Assembly (NCBI RefSeq): GCF_013374115.1 | Contig: NZ_AP022673.1 | Coordinates: 372,001-436,000 of the forward strand | Direction: 5' to 3' | Source: Sphingomonas sp. HMP9 | Lineage (GTDB): Bacteria; Pseudomonadota; Alphaproteobacteria; Sphingomonadales; Sphingomonadaceae | DNA length: 64,000 nucleotides | Shown here: one piece after another, positions 1-7,863 of the stretch | Layout of the letters: each line of letters opens with the position of its first letter | Position numbering within the stretch: the first letter of the stretch is position 1 | Position numbers and translations under genes: made by a program | Notes under the pieces: generated by a model | The model's database searches: none | What the model was told of the DNA's origin: nothing | The model's input: only the letters and a program-made list of their open reading frames with translations

Positions 1-89
1 TCGAGGCCGGTGCATTCGTCGAAGAAGCGATCGAGCGTACCCAAGGCCCGAGCGACAACGTGCAGCGCCTAGTCGGCGATGTTTCCTGA
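1..89 (+). CDS. C-terminal end of an unidentified protein (partial)
   Basis: An open frame enters from the left edge and stops at TGA 87-89. About 28 residues are visible, acidic and helical looking (it ends in ...QRLVGDVS). This is too short to assign to a family. It lies about 120 bp upstream of the ChpT-like gene on the same strand. Confidence 0.45.
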   Translation, partial: EAGAFVEEAIERTQGPSDNVQRLVGDVS

Positions 90-208
90 TCGGGCTCCGG
101 CCTTTCGGGAGCATGGTGTAGTCGGAGCGCGCGCCGCTCCGCGATCCAACCACCCTTGCGCACCGTCCGCACCCCCGCCACAAGACGCTCCAGAATTAGG
201 GGATTTTC

Positions 209-853
209 ATGACGGTCAGCCCGGTCGATTTCGCGAGCCTGCTGTGTTCGCGCCTGTGCCACGACCTGTTGTCGCCGGTCGGCGCGCTCAACAACGGGCT
301 CGAACTGCTCGCCGACGAAACCGATCCGGCCATGCGCGAGCGTGTCATGCAGCTGCTCGCGGACAGCGCGCGCTCTTCCGCCAGCAAGCTGAAATTCTTC
401 CGCCTCGCGTTCGGCGCCGCGGGCGGGTTCGGCGAGTTGGTCGATACGCACGAGGCCAGAACCGCGATCGAGGGGCTGGTCGCGGAGAACAAGCGGATCA
501 CCTTCGTGTGGGCAGTCGAGACCCCGGCGATGCCGAAGTCGGCGGTGAAAGTGTTGCTCAACCTCGTCCTGGTCGCAACCGAATCGCTGGTGCGCGGCGG
601 CACGATGGAAGTTGGTGGCGAGGAGAATGACGGACAGCTCGAGATCGTCGTGAAGATCGAGGGCACCCGGATCGTGCTCGACCCCGAGATCCGCCGCACG
701 TTGGTCGAAGGCGAGGGCGCACAGTCCGTCACGCCGCGCGCTGCGGCTGCGTACCTGATCCATACGGTCGTGGACGAAGCGGGCGGCACGGTGATCGTGT
801 CCGAGCCGGCCGAGGGCATCATGATCTTCGGCGCGGTCTTCAACACGCGGTAG
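209..853 (+). CDS. ChpT-like histidine phosphotransferase
   Basis: 214 residues. The N-terminal helix carries an H-box (CHDLLSPVGALNNGLELL) with His18 as the likely phosphoacceptor. The rest resembles a degenerate HATPase fold with no ATP-binding G boxes, as in the ChpT family. In Caulobacter, ChpT relays phosphate from the hybrid kinase CckA to CtrA and CpdR in the cytoplasm. The start at 209 places the H-box near residue 18, as expected. It lies directly upstream of the chemotaxis operon, 184 bp before cheA. Family assignment is strong; whether it serves CtrA, chemotaxis or both cannot be read from sequence. Confidence 0.8.
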   Translation: MTVSPVDFASLLCSRLCHDLLSPVGALNNGLELLADETDPAMRERVMQLLADSARSSASKLKFFRLAFGAAGGFGELVDTHEARTAIEGLVAENKRITFVWAVETPAMPKSAVKVLLNLVLVATESLVRGGTMEVGGEENDGQLEIVVKIEGTRIVLDPEIRRTLVEGEGAQSVTPRAAAAYLIHTVVDEAGGTVIVSEPAEGIMIFGAVFNTR

Positions 854-860
854 CATCGAA

Positions 861-899
861 ATCCTCCCCCGCCAGCACCGAAGGTGACGGGGGGAGGAC
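861..899. repeat. Palindromic intergenic repeat, family A (partial copy)
   Basis: Arms TCCTCCCCC and GGGGGGAGGA flank a short spacer between the ChpT-like gene and cheA. It shares the 'cctcccccgcca...ggggagg' style with the copies at 13529-13653 and 24143-24200. A further CACCTCCCCCC remnant lies near 950. It may act as a transcript end or processing hairpin. Confidence 0.6.
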
Positions 900-982
900 A
901 CGAGACGCTGGTTTTCCCGTGCCTCCCTTTCCATCTGGCAAGCGCCAGCCACCTCCCCCCGCGATGATGCGCCTCGCCAGCA

Positions 983-997
983 CTAACCGGCCCTTAA
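983..997. promoter_or_regulatory. CtrA-like binding site upstream of cheA
   Basis: The sequence CTAA-N7-TTAA, followed by CC, differs by one base from the alphaproteobacterial CtrA consensus TTAA-N7-TTAA. It lies about 40 bp upstream of the cheA start, where a promoter would sit. Control of chemotaxis and flagellar genes by CtrA is established in several alphaproteobacteria. Use of this site is inferred. Confidence 0.5.
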
Positions 998-1037
998 CCT
1001 CCACCATGCATGACAGGTCCTCGAACGCGGGGCTCGC

Positions 1038-3326
1038 ATGGACGATCTGTTACAGGAATTCATTGCCGAGACGCGCGAAACGCTGGAGGCGATCTCCGGC
1101 GAGATCGTCGCGTGGGAACTTGCCCCAGCCGACGGCGCCCGCCTCGACGCGATCTTCCGCTTCGTTCACACCGTCAAGGGAAGCTGCGGTTTTCTCGATC
1201 TGCCTCGGCTCGCGCGGCTGAGCCATGCTGCGGAGGACGTGCTGGCCGCCGTACGCGACGGCAAGCGGACGCCGGATACTGCGCTTGTCACCGCGGTACT
1301 CGGCATCGTCGACCGGATCGCCCAACTCGTCGATGCGATCGAGTCCGACACGACGCTGGACGAGTCGGGTGAGCCTGCATTGATCGCCGCGCTCGCCCCG
1401 GACGCGCAGCCCCTGGCGCCCGCTACCGTCGCGCCGGTGGGGCGCAGCGCCAGTCGCAGCGTCCGGCTCAACGTCGACCTGCTCGATCACATGATGAGCG
1501 GCATGTCCGAGATGGTGCTCGCGCGCAACGAGCTCGCCCGGCAGCTGCGCGACAGCGATGTCGATCCCAAGGTCGAGGCGGCGCTGGAACGGCTGTCGGT
1601 GACCGTCGCCGACATGCGCGACACCGTCACGCGCACGCGGATGCAGAAGGTCGATGCGCTATTCTCCGCGCTGCCGCGGATGGTGCGCGATACCAGCGCG
1701 GAGCTGTGCAAGGCGGTCAACCTCGTGATCGAGGGCGCAGATGTCGAGCTCGACCGCGAGATGATCGAGCTGATGCGCGATCCGCTCGTCCATATCATCC
1801 GCAATTGTATCGATCACGGCATCGAGACGCCGATGACACGCCGCGCGGCAGGCAAGCCGGAGGCAGGCCGGCTGGTCGTGTCCGCGCGCCAGTCGGGCAA
1901 CCAGATCCTGATCGAGGTGAGCGACGACGGACAAGGTGTCGACGTCGCGCGGATCGTCGCCAAGGCCGCCGAAAAGAAATTGCACACGCCGACCGAGCTG
2001 GCGGCGATGAGCGAGGCGTCGCGGCTTCAGCTGATCTTCGCGCCGGGCCTGTCGAGCCGCGATACCGTGACCGCGACGTCGGGCCGCGGTGTCGGCATGG
2101 ACGTGGTGCGCGCGAACATCGAACAGATCGGCGGCCGCATCGTGCTGGTCAACGATCCTGGGCGCGGCTTGCGGATCGTCATCAACGTGCCGCTGACGCT
2201 GTCGATCTTGTCGACGATCATCGTCGGCGTCGGCACGCAACGCTTTGCCCTGCCGCGACAGGCGATCGAGGAGATCGTCATGGTGCGCGGCGATCAGGTC
2301 CGGCTCGACATGATCGGCGACGCGGCGACGGCGACGGTACGCAGCAAGCGGATGCCGCTGGTTTCGCTCGGGGAACTCTTCGCGCTGACCACGGACGCGC
2401 CGCCGATGCTGGTGATCGTGTCGACGCGCGAGGGCGACTATGCGCTCGGCGTCGATACCGTGCTCGATACCGAGGAACTGGTCGTGAAGCCTGCGTCGCC
2501 CGCGGTGATGGCGACCGGCGTCTATGCGGGCAAGACATTGCCGGACAATGGCTTGCCAATGCTGCTGCTCGATGCATCCGGGATCGCGGCGGTTGCGGGG
2601 CTTCGATTCGCCCCGATCGCAGCCGTCGATGCGGCGGTCGACGAACAGGTCGTGCCAAGAGTGCCGGCGTTGCTGTTCGACGACCTCGATGGCCAGCGTC
2701 GCGCGATCGCCCTGGCCGTCATCGACCGTGTCGAGCCGGTGTCGACCGAAGCGATCCGCTGGGCGGCAGGCGCGATGCGGTTGTCGATCGGCGATGCGAT
2801 CATTCCCCTTTACGCGGTCGGCGATTTCGCCTCGCGGGCCGAAGTCGCGGTGTTGCGCCTTACCGATGGCGAAAGCGAAATGGCCTATGCCATCGCCGAG
2901 GCGATCGAGATCGTTGAACTGCCCGTAGAGATTGCACCAGCGCGTGGCGCCGGGCCGATCGCGGGCGTCGTCCTGATCGCCGGCGAGCAGGTCGAGCTGG
3001 TCGATCCGCATGCGCTCTTCGCCGGCCAGCCCGTCACGATCGCGTCCCCGCCGGTATGCCTATTGCAGGTCGACGGCTCGGGCTGGATGGAGACGTTCCT
3101 CAAGCCCGCGCTGGAGGCGTCCGGCTATCGCTGCGTCACGTCGCTGGCGCACGGCGAGACGGCCGCGGTGGCGCTTGCGATGGAGGATGCGCCACCGCGC
3201 GAGACGCTTGCGCCCGTGGTGACCTTGCGGCGCTCCAGAAGCGCCGACGGGGCGGACGATGCCAGCATCTATCGATACGATCGGCCCGCGCTGATCGCAG
3301 CCCTGGCGGCGCGGAGGGCACGATGA
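1038..3326 (+). CDS. cheA: Chemotaxis histidine kinase CheA
   Basis: 762 residues. An Hpt (P1) domain at about 1-105 has phosphoacceptor His44 in FVHTVKGSCGF. There is no P2 domain; a short linker leads straight to the P3 dimerisation helices (about 150-220). The HATPase (P4) has an N box at about 250 (HIIRNCIDHGIE) and the glycine motifs DDGQGVD and SGRGVGMD. A CheW-like P5 domain starts near 389, then a second, diverged CheW-like segment. Residues from about 671 resemble a receiver domain that has lost its central strand and Asp. It phosphorylates CheY and CheB in response to receptors. ATGA overlap with cheW. Confidence 0.95.
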   Translation: MDDLLQEFIAETRETLEAISGEIVAWELAPADGARLDAIFRFVHTVKGSCGFLDLPRLARLSHAAEDVLAAVRDGKRTPDTALVTAVLGIVDRIAQLVDAIESDTTLDESGEPALIAALAPDAQPLAPATVAPVGRSASRSVRLNVDLLDHMMSGMSEMVLARNELARQLRDSDVDPKVEAALERLSVTVADMRDTVTRTRMQKVDALFSALPRMVRDTSAELCKAVNLVIEGADVELDREMIELMRDPLVHIIRNCIDHGIETPMTRRAAGKPEAGRLVVSARQSGNQILIEVSDDGQGVDVARIVAKAAEKKLHTPTELAAMSEASRLQLIFAPGLSSRDTVTATSGRGVGMDVVRANIEQIGGRIVLVNDPGRGLRIVINVPLTLSILSTIIVGVGTQRFALPRQAIEEIVMVRGDQVRLDMIGDAATATVRSKRMPLVSLGELFALTTDAPPMLVIVSTREGDYALGVDTVLDTEELVVKPASPAVMATGVYAGKTLPDNGLPMLLLDASGIAAVAGLRFAPIAAVDAAVDEQVVPRVPALLFDDLDGQRRAIALAVIDRVEPVSTEAIRWAAGAMRLSIGDAIIPLYAVGDFASRAEVAVLRLTDGESEMAYAIAEAIEIVELPVEIAPARGAGPIAGVVLIAGEQVELVDPHALFAGQPVTIASPPVCLLQVDGSGWMETFLKPALEASGYRCVTSLAHGETAAVALAMEDAPPRETLAPVVTLRRSRSADGADDASIYRYDRPALIAALAARRAR

Positions 3327-3751
3327 CCGATCTGTTTCTGGTGGCGCATATCGCCGGCCGCGGCGTCGCGATCGCCGCAGCGCAGGTCGATTCGGTCGTC
3401 GATATCGGCGAGATCGTCGCGGTGCCTCGCGCGGAGGCGTTCGTTCGCGGGCTGGCGGCGTTGCGTAGCCGGGTCGTGACGGTGGTCGACACCGGCACTG
3501 CACTCGGCCTCACACGGACACCCGATAGCGTGCGGCGCGCAGTGATCACCGTGGTCGAGGGTCATCACTATGCGATCCTGGTCGATTCGGTGGAGGATGT
3601 CGCACCGTTCGTGCGGTTGCCGTTGTCGTCGGGGCTCGCGCTGCACGGTGGCTGGGCAGCTGTCGGCTGTGGTCTCGTCGAACGCGACGGCGAGCCGTTG
3701 CTGATCCTGGATCTCGCCGCGCTCATTCCGGCGCCCGGTGTGGCTGCCTGA
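3323..3751 (+). CDS. cheW: Chemotaxis coupling protein CheW
   Basis: 142 residues with a single CheW (SH3-like barrel) domain: LVAHIAGRGVAIAAAQVDSV at the N-terminus, the central LRSRVVTVVDTG strand pair, and a C-terminal LLILDLAALI strand. It bridges CheA and chemoreceptors. The ATG at 3323 overlaps the cheA stop (ATGA), which implies translational coupling. It is short for the family but complete. No receptor gene is in the window, so the partner receptors are encoded elsewhere. Confidence 0.9.
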   Translation: MTDLFLVAHIAGRGVAIAAAQVDSVVDIGEIVAVPRAEAFVRGLAALRSRVVTVVDTGTALGLTRTPDSVRRAVITVVEGHHYAILVDSVEDVAPFVRLPLSSGLALHGGWAAVGCGLVERDGEPLLILDLAALIPAPGVAA

Positions 3752-3763
3752 TATTCTCGTAGC

Positions 3764-3778
3764 TTAACCCGGTGCTTA
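3764..3778. promoter_or_regulatory. CtrA-like site upstream of cheY
   Basis: TTAA-N7-CTTA, one mismatch from the CtrA consensus, lies in the only sizeable gap (75 bp) inside the chemotaxis operon, about 50 bp before cheY. A separate cheY promoter is a plausible reading. This is inference. Confidence 0.35.
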
Positions 3779-3826
3779 CGCTTTGGCGGGTAGACCGGCT
3801 CCACGATTTCCCCTGGAAGGCTTTCC

Positions 3827-4192
3827 ATGAAGACCTGTCTCGTCGTCGATGATTCAAAGGTGATCCGCAAGGTCGCGCGTCACATCCTCGAGACGCTCGA
3901 TTTTACCGTCGCCGAGGCGTGCGACGGGCGAGAGGCGCTGGCGGCGTGCATGGCGTCGATCCCCGACGTGATCCTGCTCGACTGGAACATGCCGGTGATG
4001 AGCGGGATGGATTTTCTCCGCGCGCTGCGCGAGGCGGACGTGCCGCGCCGCCCCAAGGTCGTGTTCTGCACTACCGAGAACGGGATGGCCTATATCCGCG
4101 CGGCGATCGAGGCGGGGGCGGACGAATATGTCATGAAGCCGTTCGATCGCGATACGCTTGAATCGAAGCTCCAGATCGTCGGCATGGCCTGA
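3827..4192 (+). CDS. cheY: Chemotaxis response regulator CheY
   Basis: 121 residues, a stand-alone receiver domain. The acidic pair is Asp8-Asp9, the phosphoacceptor is Asp52 (VILLDWNMP), the switch Thr is at 82/83, and the conserved Lys104 sits in YVMKPF. Phospho-CheY binds the flagellar switch to change rotation. It lies between cheW and cheB. The ATG at 3827 gives the exact family length. The missing output domain is normal for CheY. Confidence 0.93.
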   Translation: MKTCLVVDDSKVIRKVARHILETLDFTVAEACDGREALAACMASIPDVILLDWNMPVMSGMDFLRALREADVPRRPKVVFCTTENGMAYIRAAIEAGADEYVMKPFDRDTLESKLQIVGMA

Positions 4193-4205
4193 TCCGGTTC
4201 CGATC

Positions 4206-5333
4206 GTGGCGAGTAGCTCCCCCCCTTCGTCGCTGAAGGCGCTGCGTGCGCGGGCCGCGAACCGCGACATCGCCGATACGGCACGGGTGCTCATCGTGGA
4301 CGATTCTGTGGTGGCCCGTGCGGTGATATCGCGCTTGATCGATGCAAGCGACCGCTTCTCGGTGGTCGGGGCGGTTGGTACCGCGAACGCGGCGCTGGAG
4401 TTTCTCGGTCGCACGACGGTCGAATTCATCCTGCTCGATATCGCAATGCCCGGCGTCGATGGGCTGACCGCGCTACCAGGCCTGATCGCTGCGGGAAGGG
4501 GGGCGAAGGTGCTGATCGTGTCGTCCTCGGCCGATGACGGCGGCGCTGCGACCGTGCAGGCGCTGGCGCTCGGTGCGGCGGAGACTCTGGTCAAACCCGT
4601 CGCGAGTGCGTTGTCGGGACAGTTCGGCGCGGCGCTCGTGACCAAGCTTGAACGGCTCTCCGAGAATGCCGCGCACCTGCCGCCCGCCGTCGTGATCCGC
4701 GCGCCAGCCGAGCGACCGGCCGCGGCGCGCCCGATCGCCGTCAAGCCCAGTAGCGAGGACTATGACATCGTCGCGATCGGCGCGTCGACCGGCGGCATCC
4801 ACGCGCTGAGCCAGCTGTTCGCCGCGTTGCCCACGGGCTTACGCCTGCCGATCGTCATCACCCAGCATCTGCCGGCATCGTTCATGCCCTATTTCGCGGC
4901 GCAGATCGCGCTGCTCGCCGGGCGGCCGTGCGAGGTCGCGATCGACCGACTGCGGGTTCGGCCTGGACGGATCATCATCGCGCCGGGTGACGCACACCTC
5001 AAATGCGTCAAGCTTTCCGACGGCGGCGCGGCGTTCCGTCTCACCCATGACCCGGCCGCCAGCGGCTGCCTGCCCTCGGTCGATCCGATGCTTGCGTCGA
5101 TGGCGGATGTCTATGGTGCGCGGATGCTCGCAATCGTCCTCAGCGGCATGGGGCGCGACGGTGCGGAGGGCGCGCGCCATGTCCACGAACGCGGTGGCTG
5201 CGTCGTCGTGCAGGACCAGGCGAGTTCGGTGGTCTGGGGCATGCCGGGCGCGATCGCATCGTCGGGCGGCGCCGACGCCGTGTTGCCGCCCGATGCGATC
5301 GGCCGCCTCGTTGCGACGCGACGCCGGCCATGA
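4206..5333 (+). CDS. cheB: Chemotaxis protein-glutamate methylesterase CheB
   Basis: 375 residues from the GTG at 4206. An upstream ATG at 4158 would overlap cheY and add an unconserved tail. An N-terminal receiver has Asp78 as phosphoacceptor (FILLDIAMP) after a basic extension of about 20 residues. A C-terminal methylesterase carries the triad Ser194 (IGASTGG), His221 (ITQHLP) and Asp318 (SGMGRDG). It demethylates and deamidates receptor glutamates, opposing CheR. Its stop overlaps the cheR start (ATGA). No cheD accompanies it. Confidence 0.94.
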   Translation: MASSSPPSSLKALRARAANRDIADTARVLIVDDSVVARAVISRLIDASDRFSVVGAVGTANAALEFLGRTTVEFILLDIAMPGVDGLTALPGLIAAGRGAKVLIVSSSADDGGAATVQALALGAAETLVKPVASALSGQFGAALVTKLERLSENAAHLPPAVVIRAPAERPAAARPIAVKPSSEDYDIVAIGASTGGIHALSQLFAALPTGLRLPIVITQHLPASFMPYFAAQIALLAGRPCEVAIDRLRVRPGRIIIAPGDAHLKCVKLSDGGAAFRLTHDPAASGCLPSVDPMLASMADVYGARMLAIVLSGMGRDGAEGARHVHERGGCVVVQDQASSVVWGMPGAIASSGGADAVLPPDAIGRLVATRRRP

Positions 5334-6154
5334 CGCCGACCGCGCCCTCGCAGACCGCGATCAACGTCCTCACCGCGCTGCTCGAAGCCCGCACCGGGCA
5401 GCAGATCGCCTCCTATCGCTCGTGGCGGCTCGACACCGCGCTGAAGCCGCTGTTGCGCGACCGCAACCTTGATACCCTCGACCAGCTCGTGACGCAGTTG
5501 CTCGATGGCCGAGACCGGCAGATCGGCGACCGGATCGTCGACGCGCTGGTCAATCAGGAAACGTCGTTCTTCCGGGATGCGCAGGTGTTCGACATGATGG
5601 TCGAGGCGGTCGCGCTGGCCGAGTCCGAAAGCCGTCGGGTGCGCATCTGGTGTGCGGGCTGTTCGACCGGGCAGGAGCCCCTGTCGCTGGCGATGCTGTT
5701 TGCCGAGCGCCGGGAGACGAGCGGCGCGCCGATGCCCGAGATCGTCGCGACCGACGTGTCCGACGCGGTGATCGCGCGCGCACGTGCCGGCCGGTTCTCG
5801 CAGTTCGAGATTCAGCGCGGTTTGCCGGTGCGTCGCATGATCCGCTGGTTCGACACGACGGGCAGCGAGTGGGTCGCCAAGCCTGAACTGCTGTCGTTGA
5901 TCGCGTTTCGCCGCATGAACCTGGTCTCGGACCCGCCGCCCCCTGGTCAGTACGACCTCGTACTTTGCCGCAACGTGCTGTTGTATCTGTCCCCGGATAC
6001 CAAGCGGCACGTCTTCGCGAAGATTGGCGCGGCGATGAAGCCCGGCGGCGTGTTCGTGATGGGGGCGGGCGAGACCGTCATCGGCCAGACTCAGGCGCTC
6101 GAACCCAGTAAGACGTTCCGCGGCTTCTATCAGTCGCAGCCGCCTCGGGACTAG
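5330..6154 (+). CDS. cheR: Chemotaxis protein methyltransferase CheR
   Basis: 274 residues. The N-terminal helical CheR domain is followed by an SAM-binding fold: VRIWCAGCSTGQEPLSLAM is the SAM motif, then TDVSDAVI, YDLVLCRNVLLYL and the C-terminal GAGETV. It methylates receptor glutamates. There is no TPR or pentapeptide-receptor tail. This is the last gene of the chemotaxis operon, and its stop overlaps the convergent cytidine deaminase by four bases. Confidence 0.94.
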   Translation: MTPTAPSQTAINVLTALLEARTGQQIASYRSWRLDTALKPLLRDRNLDTLDQLVTQLLDGRDRQIGDRIVDALVNQETSFFRDAQVFDMMVEAVALAESESRRVRIWCAGCSTGQEPLSLAMLFAERRETSGAPMPEIVATDVSDAVIARARAGRFSQFEIQRGLPVRRMIRWFDTTGSEWVAKPELLSLIAFRRMNLVSDPPPPGQYDLVLCRNVLLYLSPDTKRHVFAKIGAAMKPGGVFVMGAGETVIGQTQALEPSKTFRGFYQSQPPRD

Positions 6155-6600
6155 CGGATATCCAGATCGGCGGGGCCGAACGCGTCGGGCAGCAATTCGG
6201 ATATGACATAGGTACGGATCGCATCGCCTTCCGCAGCCCCGCAATGCACCGGCAGGTCGCGGCCCCCCATCTGCGCCGCCTCGTTGATCACCTGGCGGCA
6301 GCGACCGCACGGGCTGACGGGGGAGGATCCCGTCGCGCGACCCTCGGCGTCCATCGCGCCGCCGATCACGCCGATCGCGACGATATCGCGCAGCCGACCC
6401 GCAGCGCTCGCGGTGGCGATCGCGACCGTCTCCGCGCAGAGCGACAGGCCGTAGCTCGCATTCTCGAAGTTGGCGCCAGTGATAAACGTACCGTCGTCGA
6501 GCAGCACGGCCGCGCCGACCGCAAACCGCGAATAGGGCGCGTGCGCGTTACGCGAGGCGTCGCGCGCCGCGGCTACGAGTTGAAGTGCGTATTCAGTCAT
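6151..6600 (-). CDS. cdd: Cytidine deaminase
   Basis: 149 residues, homotetrameric type length. Zinc site and catalytic Glu lie in the CAET motif (LCAETVAIA), with the second zinc motif PCGRCRQV. The substrate loop ANFENASYG is intact. It hydrolyses cytidine and deoxycytidine to uridine in pyrimidine salvage. It starts at the ATG whose first base is at 6600, overlapping the stop of the upstream GH25-like gene (ATGA), so the pair is probably cotranscribed. Confidence 0.93.
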   Translation of the reverse strand: MTEYALQLVAAARDASRNAHAPYSRFAVGAAVLLDDGTFITGANFENASYGLSLCAETVAIATASAAGRLRDIVAIGVIGGAMDAEGRATGSSPVSPCGRCRQVINEAAQMGGRDLPVHCGAAEGDAIRTYVISELLPDAFGPADLDIR

Positions 6601-7274
6601 GATGCCACCACGTCCCAATTCACCGGTCCCTCGATCCCGTCGATGCGGCGGAAATCGCTCGCACGCCACATCCGCCACGGCCGCGCGGTGTAGTCCGGCT
6701 TGAGGACATTCTCCACCGCCCATAGCGGCCGCGGGACGGCGTCCGACAGTGTGTATTGCGTGTCCACGGCCTTGCTGATCCGCAGCATCACCGGCTGCCT
6801 TGTGTGCGTCTCGACCATCGTCACGAACTGCGCGATGTCGGCGATCAGCGTCGCGCGCTCCGGCCGCGCAGTGCAATCGTCGTGGAAGGCGATGTCGACG
6901 GCGGTCGGCAACGCATCCGACGTCCGCGGTACGAAGGTGTTGAACGCGTTCGCCTGCTCGTCCGCGCGCTGGCAAAGCGAATAGACATGGACCGCGCCGC
7001 GACGCAGGCCGGCCTCGGGCAGCGCCGCCCAGTTCGCCTCGAACGCCGGATCGCGCCGGTCGGTGCCCGAGGTTGCGACCATATAGGCGAAGTCGGCGCC
7101 GCTGGCGCGCACCGTGCCCCATTCAACCGGGCCGGGATTTTCGGTGAGGTCGATGCCCTGGAGCGGGTATTGCTTGACGTCGGGGCGCCAGCCGGTCGCG
7201 GCGGTCCAGCCACAAATACCGACAAAGCCGGTCGCGGCCAGCGCGGCCGCGAATTTCAAAAGTCCGTGAGCCAT
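6597..7274 (-). CDS. GH25-like (lysozyme family) exported protein
   Basis: 225 residues. An N-terminal hydrophobic segment (about 5-26) suggests export or membrane anchoring. GIDLTENPGPVEW (about 40-52) matches the first strand of GH25 muramidases, with Asp42. The second catalytic strand usually reads D-x-E, but here is VDIAF (Asp127, Ala129), so the expected general-acid Glu is missing. Family members cleave peptidoglycan MurNAc-GlcNAc bonds. This one may be inactive or use another acid. It is translationally coupled to cdd downstream. Confidence 0.7.
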   Translation of the reverse strand: MAHGLLKFAAALAATGFVGICGWTAATGWRPDVKQYPLQGIDLTENPGPVEWGTVRASGADFAYMVATSGTDRRDPAFEANWAALPEAGLRRGAVHVYSLCQRADEQANAFNTFVPRTSDALPTAVDIAFHDDCTARPERATLIADIAQFVTMVETHTRQPVMLRISKAVDTQYTLSDAVPRPLWAVENVLKPDYTARPWRMWRASDFRRIDGIEGPVNWDVVAS

Positions 7275-7281
7275 GTGTCTT

Positions 7282-7764
7282 CTAGTTGCGGATGTGGAGG
7301 ACGCAGATCAGCGTGAAAAGCCGTCGCGCGGTGTCGAAATCGACCTCGATCTTGCCGTCGAGCCGCTCTTTCAGCAGCTCTGCGGCTTCGTTGTGGACGC
7401 CCCGGCGGGCCATGTCGACCGTCTCGATCTGCGCAGGCGAAGATTGCCGGATCGCCTGATAGTAGCTGTCGCAGATCGCGAAATAATCACGGATCGGCCG
7501 CCGGAACCGCCCGAGCGCGAGCACCAGGGTCTCCAGATGCGTGTCGTCCTCGCGGTGGATATGGATGCCGAGGCGTCCTTCCTCCGACTGGAGCTTGATC
7601 CGGTAGGGGCCTGCATAGCCGTCGGCATAGGCACGCTGCGGCGCGAAGCGATTCCCCTCGATCAGGTCGAAGATCGCGATCCGCCGTTCCTGCTCGACGT
7701 CGGGCGAGCGCCAGCCAAGACTGGTCTCGTCGAGTTGCACGTCGATGATCCGCGGGTCGGCCAT
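7282..7764 (-). CDS. UPF0262 family protein
   Basis: 160 residues from ATG 7764 (MADPRIIDVQLDE). It matches the alphaproteobacterial UPF0262 family: the RIAIFDLIEGN region, the IHIHREDDTHLETL core and the FRRPIRDYFAICDSYY motif. Function is unknown; the product should be cytoplasmic, with no signal or membrane segment. It is divergent from dnaB (99 bp gap) and upstream of the GH25-like gene on the same strand. Confidence 0.85.
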   Translation of the reverse strand: MADPRIIDVQLDETSLGWRSPDVEQERRIAIFDLIEGNRFAPQRAYADGYAGPYRIKLQSEEGRLGIHIHREDDTHLETLVLALGRFRRPIRDYFAICDSYYQAIRQSSPAQIETVDMARRGVHNEAAELLKERLDGKIEVDFDTARRLFTLICVLHIRN

Positions 7765-7863
7765 CCGAGTTCGATAGCGGCGCGCATTCGACCTGTCACT
7801 TATCCCCAGCATTCGGGCGCGAGCAGCTTGGACGAGGACCCGTCCATCGCGTAGGTGCGGGGG

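Noticed and set aside
1659..3011. 450-codon minus-strand frame inside cheA
   Set aside because: Antisense shadow of cheA with His/Arg/Asp-rich product and no motifs.
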